In this document: one piece after another, positions 12,890-23,449 of the stretch
Numbering within the stretch: position 1 is the stretch's first letter
Layout of the letters: the number at the start of each line of letters is the position of its first letter
From: Casuarina equisetifolia
Taxonomy: Eukaryota; Streptophyta; Magnoliopsida; Fagales; Casuarinaceae
NCBI GenBank assembly: GCA_028551475.1
Contig: CM052354.1
Span: 6,640,001-6,704,000, forward strand
DNA: 64,000 nt
Reading direction: 5' to 3'
The notes under the pieces: generated by a model
Database searches by the model: none
What the model was told of the DNA's origin: nothing
Seen by the model: the letters and a program-made list of their open reading frames with translations, nothing else
Position numbers and translations under genes: made by a program

Positions 12890-13350
12890 ATTTTGTTTGA
12901 TATTTATTTGAGTTTTTTACTGGAATTTTTCACTAGAATATTTTGCACGTAAAATTCATCATATGTTGGCTTGGCTTTAGATTTTTACGGTTATTATAGT
13001 TACTAAATCCTGATCTTAGGACATACAAATGGCACTATGCTAGTTCTGTTGTTATCATTAATATACTATATTTTGTAGCAATATATAAAGTCAAGTAATC
13101 TCTAAGTGCTTTTCTTAGTCATGCTCCTTTTTCTTTTATCTGATTTTCTGCACACAAGTAATCTCTAACCAATATGATTGAAGTAGGAATTCATTTGGAT
13201 AATTTGTTTACTTGCCAGGCCCAATCAACTAGTAAATGGTGGGCTATGGTTCCCAATGATACACTAATTGGATATTGGCTGAAGGAGATATCCAATTATT
13301 TACCTACAGAAGCCTCCTCTGTTCAATATGGTCGAAGCTTCCTTATCCGT
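12890..13350 (+). pseudogene. inverted neprosin fragment: end of intron 6 plus start of exon 7
   Basis: On the plus strand 12890-13160 resembles the last intron of neprosin gene A (shared words such as TAAAATTCATCATATGTTGGCTT), followed by CCAATATGATTGAAG and, after CTTGCCAG, exon 7. The coding part reads 'QSTSKWWAMV' and 'IGYWLKEISNYLP..ASSVQYG' against '[10 protein letters not shown]' and '[22 protein letters not shown]' of gene A. Similarity ends at about 13350, before the second half of exon 7. It is on the opposite strand from the three complete copies and clearly non-functional. Confidence 0.8.
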
Positions 13351-13810
13351 AAAACGTAAAAGCTAAGAGATCACTTAAAAACGTTTATCTTCATTAGGTA
13401 AGGAACGAGATGGGCCACTCAACAAGTCTGTGTACTCCAGTTTGAAGCTTTTATTTAACATGCTTCGGTTCTTGGGGAAGGGCCTACAAACATCTAGGCC
13501 AACCGTAACTAGCCTCATAACAGGAACATACAAGATGGGCTAGTAACATTACACTAGTTGAGCTGCTTAATAACCACGGGCTTATGATCTCTTGCGCCTT
13601 GTTCGGGTCTGTAACAAGAACAAAGCAAGACACCAACACCGTTTTCTAAGTTCTTCAACTGTTCTTCCCATGAAGCTAAACTATATGGACAACCAACACA
13701 TCAGACAAAGCTTAACATTGGAATGACAAAGCTTCTGCAGAAACCAAAGTTCTTACGAATTTGAAATTAACATTGAAGTCGGTGCAAGTCGGCTTTCATA
13801 AGGAGATCTC

Positions 13811-13816
13811 TTTATT
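13811..13816 (-). terminator. poly(A) signal AATAAA of the RING-H2 gene
   Basis: Plus-strand TTTATT is AATAAA on the minus strand, about 105 nt after the RING-H2 stop codon. Placement is right for a plant near-upstream element; use is inferred. Confidence 0.45.
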
Positions 13817-13921
13817 ACACGTAAATAAACTTTCAACAGAGAAAAAGAAAAATTTCTGTTCTTAAACTATTTCTCATAAATATATAAACATATGCAAAAA
13901 AATAAAGATAATTACAGAGTT

Positions 13922-14392
13922 TCAACCTTGTAGAAGAGAAATAGTCCTACGGCAATTGGGACAGGTTCCATTGCGAGGAAGATATTCTTCAATGCAGTTG
14001 GCGTGGAACACATGGCCGCATGAAGGCAGCAGGAGGAGTTGCTTCCCACTGGCGAAGTCAGACAGGCACAATGAACATGTGCTCTGTCCGTACGGGACCG
14101 AGGGGGAGGAGGAGGAGGAGGAGCACTCGGGGTTGTAGATGATCCTCGGCAGCTCCTCTCGTACACTTGGATGAACTCCTCCACCACCAGGTTGAAGTTC
14201 CACCTCCTGCGCTTGGTTGTTAACCTCCGGCTGTTGCCCGTGATTAACTTGCTGGTGGGGATACCCGTAGAGCTTCCGAAGGATGAGAATGCACATGATT
14301 ACGAAAATGGCCAAGATAATCAGTGACGTGATTGGGCTTTTAGTCCAGTTGGAATCATCGGTTGGAATATCAAGAGTGGGCGGTTCTGCCAT
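13922..14392 (-). CDS. RING-H2 finger protein, ATL-like E3 ubiquitin ligase
   Basis: An intronless 156-residue protein. Residues about 19-41 (SPITSLIILAIFVIMCILIL) form one membrane span near the N terminus. A Gln/Pro/Ser-rich linker follows, then a C-terminal RING-H2: CSLC, 15 residues, C-G-H-V-F-H, CIEEYL, ending CPNC. The Cys/His spacing (C2-C15-C1-H2-H2-C10-C2-C) is complete. TM plus RING-H2 in a short intronless gene is the ATL pattern; such proteins are membrane-bound E3 ligases. Two differences from typical ATLs: the usual Trp after the sixth metal ligand is Tyr, which may weaken E2 binding, and I see no GLD motif before the RING. The ATG at 14392 is the first in frame after the TATA-like box. 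Target unknown. Confidence 0.85.
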   Translation of the reverse strand: MAEPPTLDIPTDDSNWTKSPITSLIILAIFVIMCILILRKLYGYPHQQVNHGQQPEVNNQAQEVELQPGGGGVHPSVREELPRIIYNPECSSSSSSPSVPYGQSTCSLCLSDFASGKQLLLLPSCGHVFHANCIEEYLPRNGTCPNCRRTISLLQG

Positions 14393-14464
14393 TATGGAAG
14401 AGAGTTATGCTGCAGGCGAGTGCGAGTGGGAAGGAGGGAAATGCAGATGGAGAAAGACGAAGCT

Positions 14465-14473
14465 GAATATAAA
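14465..14473 (-). promoter_or_regulatory. TATA-like box of the RING-H2 gene
   Basis: TTTATATTC on the minus strand lies about 75 nt before the ATG at 14392, a reasonable TATA position with a roughly 45-nt 5' UTR. Local base composition here is GC-richer than the surroundings, as for an active gene. Confidence 0.4.
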
Positions 14474-14593
14474 GATCTGGCACTGGAAACCTGTGGGCGG
14501 CCATTGTTCATAATTGTACGAAGGAGTTGTGCGTTGTTCTACGTTTTTCCAGAAAGAGTTCACCAGTCAACATGTGGAATCAATGCCAGCATT

Positions 14594-14812
14594 AGAGTAT
14601 TCTCAACCGAATGACAGATCCTCCGGGCACGGCTCCGTATTTGTAAGTGTTCGCTGATCCCACGAAATGAAGAAAGACAGGGATTTCTGTTTTACTGTCT
14701 ATTGTTGTGGCTATAAGGGAACGGAAGAGTATTCTCCACTGAATGACAGATTCTCCGGGCACGGCTCCGCATTTGTATGAGTTTGCTGATCACACGTAAT
14801 GAAGAAAGACAA
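14594..14812. repeat. direct duplication in the RING-H2 upstream region
   Basis: 14594-14689 and 14726-14812 are near copies, each carrying AGAGTATTCTC, GAATGACAGAT, CTCCGGGCACGGCTCCG, TTTGT and AATGAAGAAAGACA. They lie about 200-420 bp before the RING-H2 ATG, so a duplicated cis-element is possible. Confidence 0.75.
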
Positions 14813-14939
14813 TCATGGAAGCAGATTAGAATGTTGGCAAAAGCAATATTTGAATGTCGACATACTCGCTCAGCTCATCAATTATTTCTCCCAAAACTAA
14901 GATAATGACTATCATTTCTATACGGCTTTAAGCTCTGAA

Positions 14940-15215
14940 TTATCCCATTATTGCATTACGTTTTGCTTTGAACTCGTTTTCTGAATGCTCTGGATCATGC
15001 TGCTGACTGTTTTTGAGGACACCTTTGCTTATGGATTGGGAGTGAGAAGTGGAAATTTGGGGCTGTTGGCATGGGGACGAAGCTAAATCACTAGCCAATG
15101 GGTACGAAGTAAGCGCGTTTTGGACTTGAGACTCGTGCAGCCGCCACGTCGCAACATTATCATGTGAAGCAAAAGATGACGGAAGGCATGGACCAATAAC
15201 AAAAAGCCTGCACAC
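14940..15215 (-). other. open frame of uncertain status, 91 codons
   Basis: An open minus-strand frame (MCRLFVIGPCLP..) in a locally GC-richer stretch, rich in Ser, Gln and His after residue 35. No domain or signal is recognised. It lies upstream of the RING-H2 gene on the same strand. It could be an unrecognised exon or upstream leader, but chance is as likely; words such as GCCACGTCG nearby fit a promoter region better. Confidence 0.2.
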
Positions 15216-16209
15216 CCAGACTCACAGATCCCGGGCTTAAAAGAGAAAATCAGAAATCATTGTTCTTCTCTTAAGATCAGGCACCTGCCAGATTATACAT
15301 AAAAATGACAAAACCACGATCAATTTGGCTGGAGTGCTGCGGAAAGGAATAGGTCATCTATATACGAGTAGGTACCCAAGTCACTAAAGCAGCAATTGGA
15401 ATTCCAAAGAAGATTGCTACTCTTTCTTCAAGGACTCAGTGTAATAAACATGTGTAAGAAAGTTTAAATTCTTTTAAAAATATACAATATGTTGAAATAT
15501 ATAGAACTTTATAAACTTCGGACTGACAAACTTTATAAGTGAGAGCATAAAAAGACATACAAAAATTATAGAATATGACAACATATACATCTGTTATTGC
15601 CGATCTTAAAGGTAAGTCAGCATGTGTCAGAAGTCAGCTGAACTTGTTTGTTTAGCAACGTCAAGAGAGAACTGAAGCTAAACGTGACCGACCTTGCTGT
15701 GAGAAAGAATGGAGCAAATGCAGCATATGTTCATTGCTATAAAAGATAAGATGGATAGTGTCCAAATGCAGCAAAGATCGTGGGAAAAGCTGAATTCATC
15801 AGAGCATGGATGACAAATTCATAATGCTCTATGACAAATACAAAATAGCTCTTACACATCTATTTTCAAGTTTTTATGCGACACTAATTTATGTAATATC
15901 AACATCAATAATTGTCTGCTCAAGCATATCGGCTAGATCAATTCAACTTTGGAAGATATGTATGGTTTAAGCCCATATGGTAGTTGACAGTTTCATTAAA
16001 CCTTATAACTAATTGTTGAATTTGGATGGATTGGATTATTTTGTGTTTCTATGCCAATGTTGCAGATCTTGTTCCAAAGATGTTGGTGTTTTAATGTGTG
16101 GGTCATATGTTTGAGCCATACTGCGTAGTATGTGTCGCAAAAGGCAATCAGATAATCATCAAGTTAAGATTTCAATTTAAAAGAAGGATTTCTTATTGTA
16201 GTTCAACTT

Positions 16210-16215
16210 TTTATT
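16210..16215 (-). terminator. poly(A) signal AATAAA of neprosin gene A
   Basis: Minus-strand AATAAA lies 32 nt after the stop. The same hexamer sits at the same place after genes B (27305-27310) and C (44408-44413), which supports a conserved 3' end. Confidence 0.5.
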
Positions 16216-16246
16216 CGACCTAATTTTGCATTGAAGATAATGAAGA

Positions 16247-19200
16247 TCAACGACATCTCCCACCGGGACCTCCATAGGTGAAGGCTTGCCGAATAGTTGA
16301 TGGTTGATGCCTATGAGGATAAATAATCTCGTAACACTGTCCATCTGTACGGGTCTTAGCCACTATGTCGGGAGTAATATCAACCAATTGGTAGTCTGAA
16401 TTCATAATGTGAACATGTGCAAAGAGACCACATTCATCTACTTCTCCGCTTGGAAAGTGACCATTTCCCATTGGAACTCGAGTCTCTACATCGGGAGGAG
16501 AAAATGTTGCTCCACCATATCGAACAGAAGATGCCCCTGAAGCTAAATGAGTGAACAACTCTTTTGGCCAATATCCAATTTTGATGTCAGAATGAACCAT
16601 AACCCACCAATTACCAGTTGATTGGTCCTGCCAAGTATACGAATTATTCTAATTAAGTACTACTTCAATCATATTTGGTGAAGGAACAGGGTGTTACTTG
16701 ATATAGAAAATAAAATTAGATTATGATTAAGAAAAGCACAAAAACTTTACTTGACAGTGCATATTGCTAAAAGGAGCACATATTGTAATAGTAGTATAAC
16801 AAGCATAGCACCTTTAAGATCACATTAGCAACTACAGTAAATGTAGACAATAGCTAAAGATAAGCCAACATATGAATGAATTTTACATGTAAAGTATTCT
16901 AGGAAAAAAAACCTCTAAAAATGTCAAACAGATATGATTGTTTTTCTTCATTATTTGTAAGAAAGTACATTTTCTCCTTAGAATTGACTTGTAGCAATGA
17001 TGATTTTTTAATTCTAAAGAAAATTCTACCAAATAGGATTTAGATAATATGGAATGATTCATATTATTCTTAACATGTTCTCTCCAATAAACTAAACTAT
17101 GCTTCATGTTAGAAGTAAAGACATCTTCACAAATTATTACAGGATTTGTGCACAAGGTGCGCTTCCTAAACCTAAAATATAAAACTATGTAAAAAAACTA
17201 TTCTCCTTAAAATTGGGTTACGAGAGTGGTTAATTTTTTATTTTGAAGAAAATTGTTAAAACAAAAGTTAAACAATTTTTGACAACTTACAATGTCCTTT
17301 ACAATTGTTTTCTTCAAAGAAACAAAAAACTCTATAATTTTAAGAAAGAGGTGGAAAATTTATGTCCTAGAAAAAGCTTTCTTGCCTAAAGGATTCTATT
17401 CGAAAGGGGAATTTACTTTTCAAGACATTGTAAATTTTTCATCACTGACAAAGTAGGTAGTTATGCATTACCTGGATAATACTGACACCGAGTAAATATG
17501 TTACACCACCAAGGACAGAAATATTAGTTATTTGTCCACCGAGCAAATATTGACGATGCACTTGTACAAAACCAGGACATAGAGCATTGTAACAACCGGT
17601 TTTTTGATAACCATCAGCCTGTTGATATGTTGCTCAGACAAATCAAATTAAGAGAAACATTCCCAACCAACCACAAGATAAGATAAAAAGATAGGAACAA
17701 GTCATTAGTTCTTACAGTCCAATGCCCAGTTAGCCTTGTGCCATTATCACCATATAAAGCAGGATGCACCTAATATAAGAATTTCGCGGAACACAAAAAC
17801 CAACAAAGCACAATAATAATCGCATAAGATGAAGTAGTTATGGAATCTCAAGTTTATCATGGAAACTACTAAGATATATCCAGATAATGAGATGTGACTT
17901 ACTGCCCATCCAATTTCTATGACATTGGCTACATCATCAGGTCCATTTCTAACCCACATTTGAGCTTTGCTGTATTGGTTTAGTGACACTTTTGGATTCC
18001 ATGTGCTAATATTTGCCCTTGCTCCATGGTAAGTCATATTCTTTGTTGTGTCAAGTGTTGCAAACTAAAACAAAAGTGGTATTCAAAGTAAGTTGAATAT
18101 AACAAATACATTAATTTTCAATGGTTTAATTGATTTCATCAAAATCATTTGGGTTATGATAATTATTAGAAAGCTCACTACCTCCTTAAAACAACTTGAA
18201 ATGAACAAAATAATTTGATAATTCATAGTAGATTCCGTGATGGGTTATAAGCACATTAAATCTTCCAACATACCCCTAGTGATCAATATGACTAAAAGTT
18301 GTGAGTTTTACAAGTAATATCATGATGAGATCCTATACTTGAAATATAGTTCACAACAAAATCTTATTTATATGAACCATAAGCTTTACTACTATGTTAA
18401 TAGATTTAATTCCCTCTAAAAGCTTGCAATGATTGATTCAATTGGTCAACAACAACCACTCATCCACCTAGAAGGTAAAATAAATATATAATAAAAACTA
18501 ACTAATTCAAACGTTGACCTAAAGCATCTTTGTCCGCTCTTATGGAGGATACACCTATTGATCATATATCATATACTACTTGATTAATGAACATCCCTGG
18601 TAGGCCACACAGGGAGTTCAAAAATGCTTCTCTTTTACATATATCTAGATGGAAAATAATCTTAGAAGTATCTAATAAAGTAAGCTTAAATTAGGGAAAA
18701 TTTTGATTTTTCCAATAGAATAGAGCAATCCCAAGTCTATATGACTCTAGAGTATTTTGTACTTACATATTCACCAACATGTGCAGCGGAAAGTGTTCCA
18801 ATGCTTCCGCCATGCTGATCTCCCACTTTACTTTTTTGTATAGGTACCATCCCCTCTGGGCAACCGCCTTTGGAAAAATCCATTGCCGTAAGTGTGGTTT
18901 CTGTTGAAGCTTCGTATATTTTCCTTTTTGTTAAGAAACTTGGGTTCATCTACATAATCATGTTGTAAACCATTCCTGAGTTGTAGGGGTAAAGGCATTC
19001 CATTTCTATAGAAAAACTAGGCTACAGCATCCGTGCACCACCATATCGTTGTCAAAAATGTTAAAAAATTGCAATCACCTGAATTTTGTGATTCTTAAGC
19101 AAAGGATGATCAAAAGCAGGTTGCTTATATATATCCACACAATCGTACTCATCAGAATTTCTTGACTGCACATTATGAAGCAAAGGTTTTGTAAAAGTTC

Positions 19201-19422
19201 CTCATAAACCATATTCTGAAGGTCCAATAACAAGTAAATTTTATAGATGAACCATCAATTGTACTTATTATTCATAAATATTTTTACCGGAATTGTATTA
19301 GCTAGCATCTCATCTTGGACTAGTTTTCGTCCTTCCAACCCCACCGGAGAAGTGCTTCTTCGTCCATCAACTCCGTAGTAGCTAAAAGTGACAGCAACAA
19401 TAAGAAACATAAACAAACCCAT
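16247..19422 (-). CDS. neprosin-family protein, copy A, seven exons
   Basis: Exons by codon reading and GT..AG borders: 19422-19288, 19165-19079, 18949-18767, 18064-17903, 17769-17716, 17618-17472, 16627-16247; every intron is phase 0. The joined frame is 382 residues with no stop. Residues 1-20 ([20 protein letters not shown]) form a signal peptide, so it should be secreted. The Neprosin_AP region follows with '[20 protein letters not shown]' (about 52-71) and '[11 protein letters not shown]' (about 104-114). The Neprosin domain (about 150-380) has 'IEIGWA' (184-189), 'TGHWT', '[19 protein letters not shown]', 'STGNWW', '[12 protein letters not shown]', 'PMGNGHFP' and '[10 protein letters not shown]'. 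Neprosins are glutamic prolyl endopeptidases in Nepenthes. E185 fits the first catalytic Glu; the site fitting the second reads YGG-A (A296). Expression and activity are unknown. Confidence 0.88.
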
Positions 19423-19459
19423 AATGCTTTTGAAGAAAAATTATCAAAACTTGTACTAA

Positions 19460-19467
19460 TATATATA
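19460..19467 (-). promoter_or_regulatory. TATA box of neprosin gene A
   Basis: TATATATA about 38 nt before the ATG. Genes B (about 30592-30599) and C (about 47693-47700) have an alternating TA run at the same distance, implying a very short 5' UTR in all three. Confidence 0.55.
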
Positions 19468-19490
19468 CTATACTAGAGAGTCTTAAACTT

Positions 19491-19740
19491 GTCAATTAGT
19501 TGTAGTTACCATATTTGAGAGATTCTTTTCCTTATAATTAAGGTTTATTTAAAAATATCACTAACAATTGACAAATTAGTTGTACTAGCCATATTTGAAA
19601 GATTTTTTTCCTTATAATTAAAATTTATTTAAAAAGATCAGAATATCTATCTAACCTTGCCAACTAACAATTAGTTGTAGTTACCATATTTGAAAGATCT
19701 TTTTTCCTCATAATTAGAACTTAGTTGAATGATTATAGTA
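19491..19740. repeat. upstream tandem repeats of neprosin gene A
   Basis: Three imperfect copies (starting near 19491, 19570 and 19665) of a 75-95 bp unit with CAATTAGTTGTAGTTACCATATTTGAAAGAT followed by TTTTTCCTTATAATTA. They begin about 70 bp before the ATG. Equivalent arrays precede genes B and C. Confidence 0.8.
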
Positions 19741-20283
19741 TCTATTAGACCACAAGGCCTAGAGCTCGGTATTTATCTCGTCCCTCCCACTTTAACCAAA
19801 CTAAAAAAAAAAAAAAAAAAGAAAAAGAAAAGAGAAAATGTGTAACTATATCTAATCATTTAATCTTATGGATAATTGCACATGTTCTTTTAGAACCTTT
19901 ATATAAGATTCTTCAAAGAAGTCCAAATGATCCCAACTATCCAAAGACTAATTTTTCCTAAGCAACCTTAATCTCTCAAGCCTATGTTCCAACCCAAAAG
20001 TTTAACTCAATGGAAAAAGTAGTCAAACCCTCTTATATGATTAAATTCTCACTTATTTTCCCAATCTAAGAGAAGTTTGCAACATTAAGTTCTCTGAAAT
20101 GTTAATGTTGCAAAAATTTGGCAAGCAACATTTTTGAATTAAAAAATGGAGAAAATCCAGCTCTTCCTAAATAGTCGTTTTAGATTATTCTTATTTTGTA
20201 CAAGAAATGGGCTAAAATTGATGTTTAATTGGCTAGTGAATGGCCTGATACATCCACTAAAATTACCTAGTTTGCGTTATAAA

Positions 20284-20950
20284 GGTTCAGACTACTATTG
20301 AATAGTGTGGTTTGAGATTGCTATTTGGTCCATGTGGTGAATTACGATGTAGTGTAATTTATGGGGTGGATTTGTACTATAATTTGGTTAGTTAAGACTC
20401 TTATTTGGGCCGGTGAGAAGGGACAATATAAACCCAATGCCATGTGTCTATTAATACTTCATAAGTAAATTCAAAGGGTTTGAAGTGCAAGGTACAAGTA
20501 GAACTTTGGTGGAAGAAGGTTGTCTCTTAGCTTTGTTATAGTAAGTAGATAACTAAGCCTTTGGTAAAGGTATCACCATCCTTTTTCCTCCCTAATTGGT
20601 TGGCTACTAATTGCTATCCTACTAATGATCAAGCTATTCTAGATAATAAATCCAAATACTAAAGAGTTTGAGGTTAGACACAAATGGAGAACTAAGAATC
20701 TTGAAGATTTTAGGAAATTATTATGAGAAAAAAAATAGTGCAAACATAAGGATAATGAAATCTAGATGAATAACCCTTGTTAATATAGACATTGATAAAG
20801 AAAGTGTAGCTTAGGAGGACAAAACATAGAAGGAAAAAGAAAATTTAAAATAGTCTATTCATAGTGAAATCAAGAAGTAAAGAACATAACGAGGAGACAG
20901 AAGATGCAAGAAAGGAAACTTCTAAAGAAAAAGTTGAATGTGAAGAAACA
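20284..20950. other. non-coding, probably LINE 5' part
   Basis: No clear gene. It begins where homology of unit A to units B and C stops and leads into the LINE ORF1 remnant on the plus strand, so it may be its 5' UTR. A long A-rich, Lys-coding-like stretch (20700-20945) precedes ORF1 motifs. Confidence 0.35.
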
Positions 20951-21430
20951 AAAAATTCCTGGAGTAGTATCATAATAGGAGGATTAGTACAAAATGCTTG
21001 AATGACATATCAACCTTTGATGCTAAATGATGGGAAAATTAGAATTGCTCCTCCTAGGGAAGTAATTGAAAAAGGTAGTAAATATTTTGAAAATTGGATA
21101 GTGAGATTCTTTTTAGAATCAAAACTACATTCCTTAGTGGTGGAAGGAATTGTGAAAAAAAAATTGAAAAACCAGAGTTTATTGGATATTCCTATAATAA
21201 ATAGAGGTTTTTTCTTCTTTAGATTCACCAATAAACAAAAGGGGTAGGAAGTATTAGAAATTGGAGTTTGGGATGTGATAGGAAAACTAATGTTTCTTCA
21301 AAAGTGACATAACACTATTAAATAGCAAAAGGAGAAAATTAACTCCATACCAATTTGGATAAAGCCTTACAATGTCTCACATGCTCTAGGGATGAGGTTG
21401 GTATGAGTGACATTGCCAATGCTATTAAGA
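20951..21430 (+). pseudogene. LINE ORF1 (DUF4283) remnant
   Basis: The reading from about 20955 includes 'MTYQPLMLNDGKIRIAPP' and 'REVIEKGSKYFENWIV', then 'NRGFFFFRFTNKQKG', then after stops 'IPIWIKPYNVSHA' and 'LGMRLV'. This order (K-D-G-K..PP, EGS..W, GFFFF-F, PVW-KLYN-P) is the DUF4283 domain of plant L1-type retroelement proteins. At least three stops or shifts break it. Confidence 0.75.
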
Positions 21431-22139
21431 AGCCACTGTACATAAATAATGCTACTAACTTAAAATATTTTATAGAAATGTAAGTTTGTATTAATAAAAT
21501 GAAATATACAAAAGTATAATGGTATATCCTAACATTACAAAATTTATGAAAACTATAAAAAGATAGAAGTTGAAAGCCTTTAAATCTCACTCAAAATAAC
21601 ATTTCCTTGTGAGGATTTTATATTTTGAAATAAAGAAACTTTTGCTCATATAATTTTCCTTACTTTAGTCAACAAGATTAAAATATCAATTGTCCTATTT
21701 TGAAACCATCTTCTATTTTGTTCTACCCATATATAATAAATGCAAATGTGTATATTGAAATAGATACAAAGTTCTTTTTTCAAACTCTTTTTAAATTGAT
21801 GTGGGAAATGATGTCATCTTCGAGGTAGAAGTGGAGTATTATTGGTTTCTTGATATTTTTAAAAAATGTGATTGTTTTGTACATAAGGAATGTACTACAA
21901 AAGAAAGGAAATGTGAATCCTAGTGACAAAGGCCCCATTGCAAAATAACTTAAATGTAGAAAGTCAATAGGAGAATAGTGATCAAAGGCATAAAAATCAT
22001 GTTACTATACAAATTGATAATAGGTTTATTTATAGAGAATAACAAGTAATAGATTTAATGTCAAGATAAATAATCCTTATAAATCAAGTGAAAAAGGTAG
22101 CAATGACAATGTACAGTTTTCAAGGGGAAAGTACCAGAA

Positions 22140-23440
22140 TGCTAGATAAATAATCATATTCTTGTGAAATGTAAAGGGCATGAATAAATGCCTAAACAAA
22201 AGGAGATACTAAATGTTATCAAGAAGACAAAAACTGATATTGTTATCATGTTAAACCATAAAATAAAAGAAGATGAGGCATGATGGGTGCTTAAACCTTT
22301 TTTCCCTTAATGGAGATTTATCTGTATTATAAAGATTATGAGAATGGAAGGATTTGGATTGTCTAGAAGAAACCATAGTTCAACATTATAGTAATCAATA
22401 GCTCCAAATAGGTAGTAAGTTGTAGAGTTGAAAAGAGGCTCCAAATAGGTACTAAATTGTATAGTTGAAGAAGAGAAAACAATATGCTACTTATTTACAA
22501 TTTATGCAATAAATGCAACTAATGAAAGAAAGGATTTGTGGAGGAACCTCAAATAATGCTATAACATTTTGGGGAAGGATAATTTATAACAACTTGTGAG
22601 AGATTTCAGTAGAGTAAGAAAAATAAATGAAAGGTTAAATGTGGCTAGTAGATGGACAAAAGGAATAGAAGACTTTAACAAGTTCATAAATGATGTAGAC
22701 TTTATAAAACCAAATTTTATTAGTCTTTTTCTTTTGTGAACAAGGTAAAGGCAATAGGGTTTAAAAAAAGTAAATTGGATATATGCTTGATAAACATTGA
22801 GTGGATACAAAAGTAGGTGATTTTCTTTATAGAGTTTAATACTCCTGGTTTATGAGACCATAGCTCTTGCATTATCAAAGTTGGAAAATAGCTTTTAAAT
22901 CCTTCAAATTTCAGCCAACAAGCTCAAACTTTATAATAGTAGCAAAGAATATCTAGCAATAAAGGGTAAATGGTACACCAATGTATAGAATAGTAACAAA
23001 ATTGGAGGAAATGAAAAAATAACTTAAGAAGATCAATAAAGAAGACTTTGGAGATTTACAAAGATAAACAAAGACAATAAGGAAGCAATTGCAACTATCA
23101 CAAAGGTAGCTCTTTGGTGACCTATTAAGTATTCAACTGCAAAATGAAGAAAAAGAATGATTAGACAAGTTAATAATATATAGTAAGAATGAAGAAATTC
23201 TTCTAATATACAAACCAAGAATAACTGGTTAAAAAGGGAAGATAATAGTAGTAAAGTTTTCTTTAGAAGTATGATACAAAGGACAACACAAAACCACATT
23301 GTTAAGGTGGAAACAAATGATAGGCAACTTAAAGAAGAAAATGAAGAGATCAAAACCAATATTATGGGTTACTTTCAAGGCATGCTAGGGAAGACAAATC
23401 AAATACAACTCTCAAAAAGGAAATTAAGAAAACTTGAAGT
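22140..23440 (+). pseudogene. LINE ORF2 endonuclease and linker remnant
   Basis: Across frames the plus strand shows 'WNVKGMNK' near 22176, 'VRKINERLNVASRWTKGIEDFNKFIND' in pieces near 22615-22695 (the D-F-N and S-R-W-T blocks of the exonuclease/endonuclease/phosphatase fold) and, near 23225-23375, 'WLKREDN', 'KVFFRSMIQR' and 'GYFQGMLG', the linker before reverse transcriptase. No RT follows: the copy is 3'-truncated or interrupted at about 23450-23550. Confidence 0.7.
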
Positions 23441-23449
23441 GTAATAAGG

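Larger units (their letters stand above)
15705..20283 (-). repeat. segmental duplication unit A (neprosin gene and flanks)
   Basis: The unit matches unit B (about 26361-30920) and unit C (43641-48510) over the gene, about 500 bp of 3' flank and about 800 bp of 5' flank. Landmarks common to all are AAATGCAGCA..GTCCAAATGCAGCAAAGATC at the 3' side and AAATCCAGCTCTTCC..TATTTTGTAC at the 5' side. The right edge near 20283 is where similarity to B and C ends and LINE material begins. Confidence 0.8.

Noticed and set aside
13912..14187. Pro-rich minus-strand frame overlapping the RING-H2 gene
   Set aside because: Another frame of the RING-H2 coding region; the RING frame has all zinc ligands and a membrane span.
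14940..15215. Frame upstream of the RING-H2 gene as a firm gene
   Set aside because: No recognisable domain and promoter-like words nearby; listed only with low confidence.
22559..23359. Hydrophobic minus-strand frames that look like membrane proteins
   Set aside because: Antisense of A-rich LINE ORF2 sequence, which gives Phe/Leu-rich shadows.
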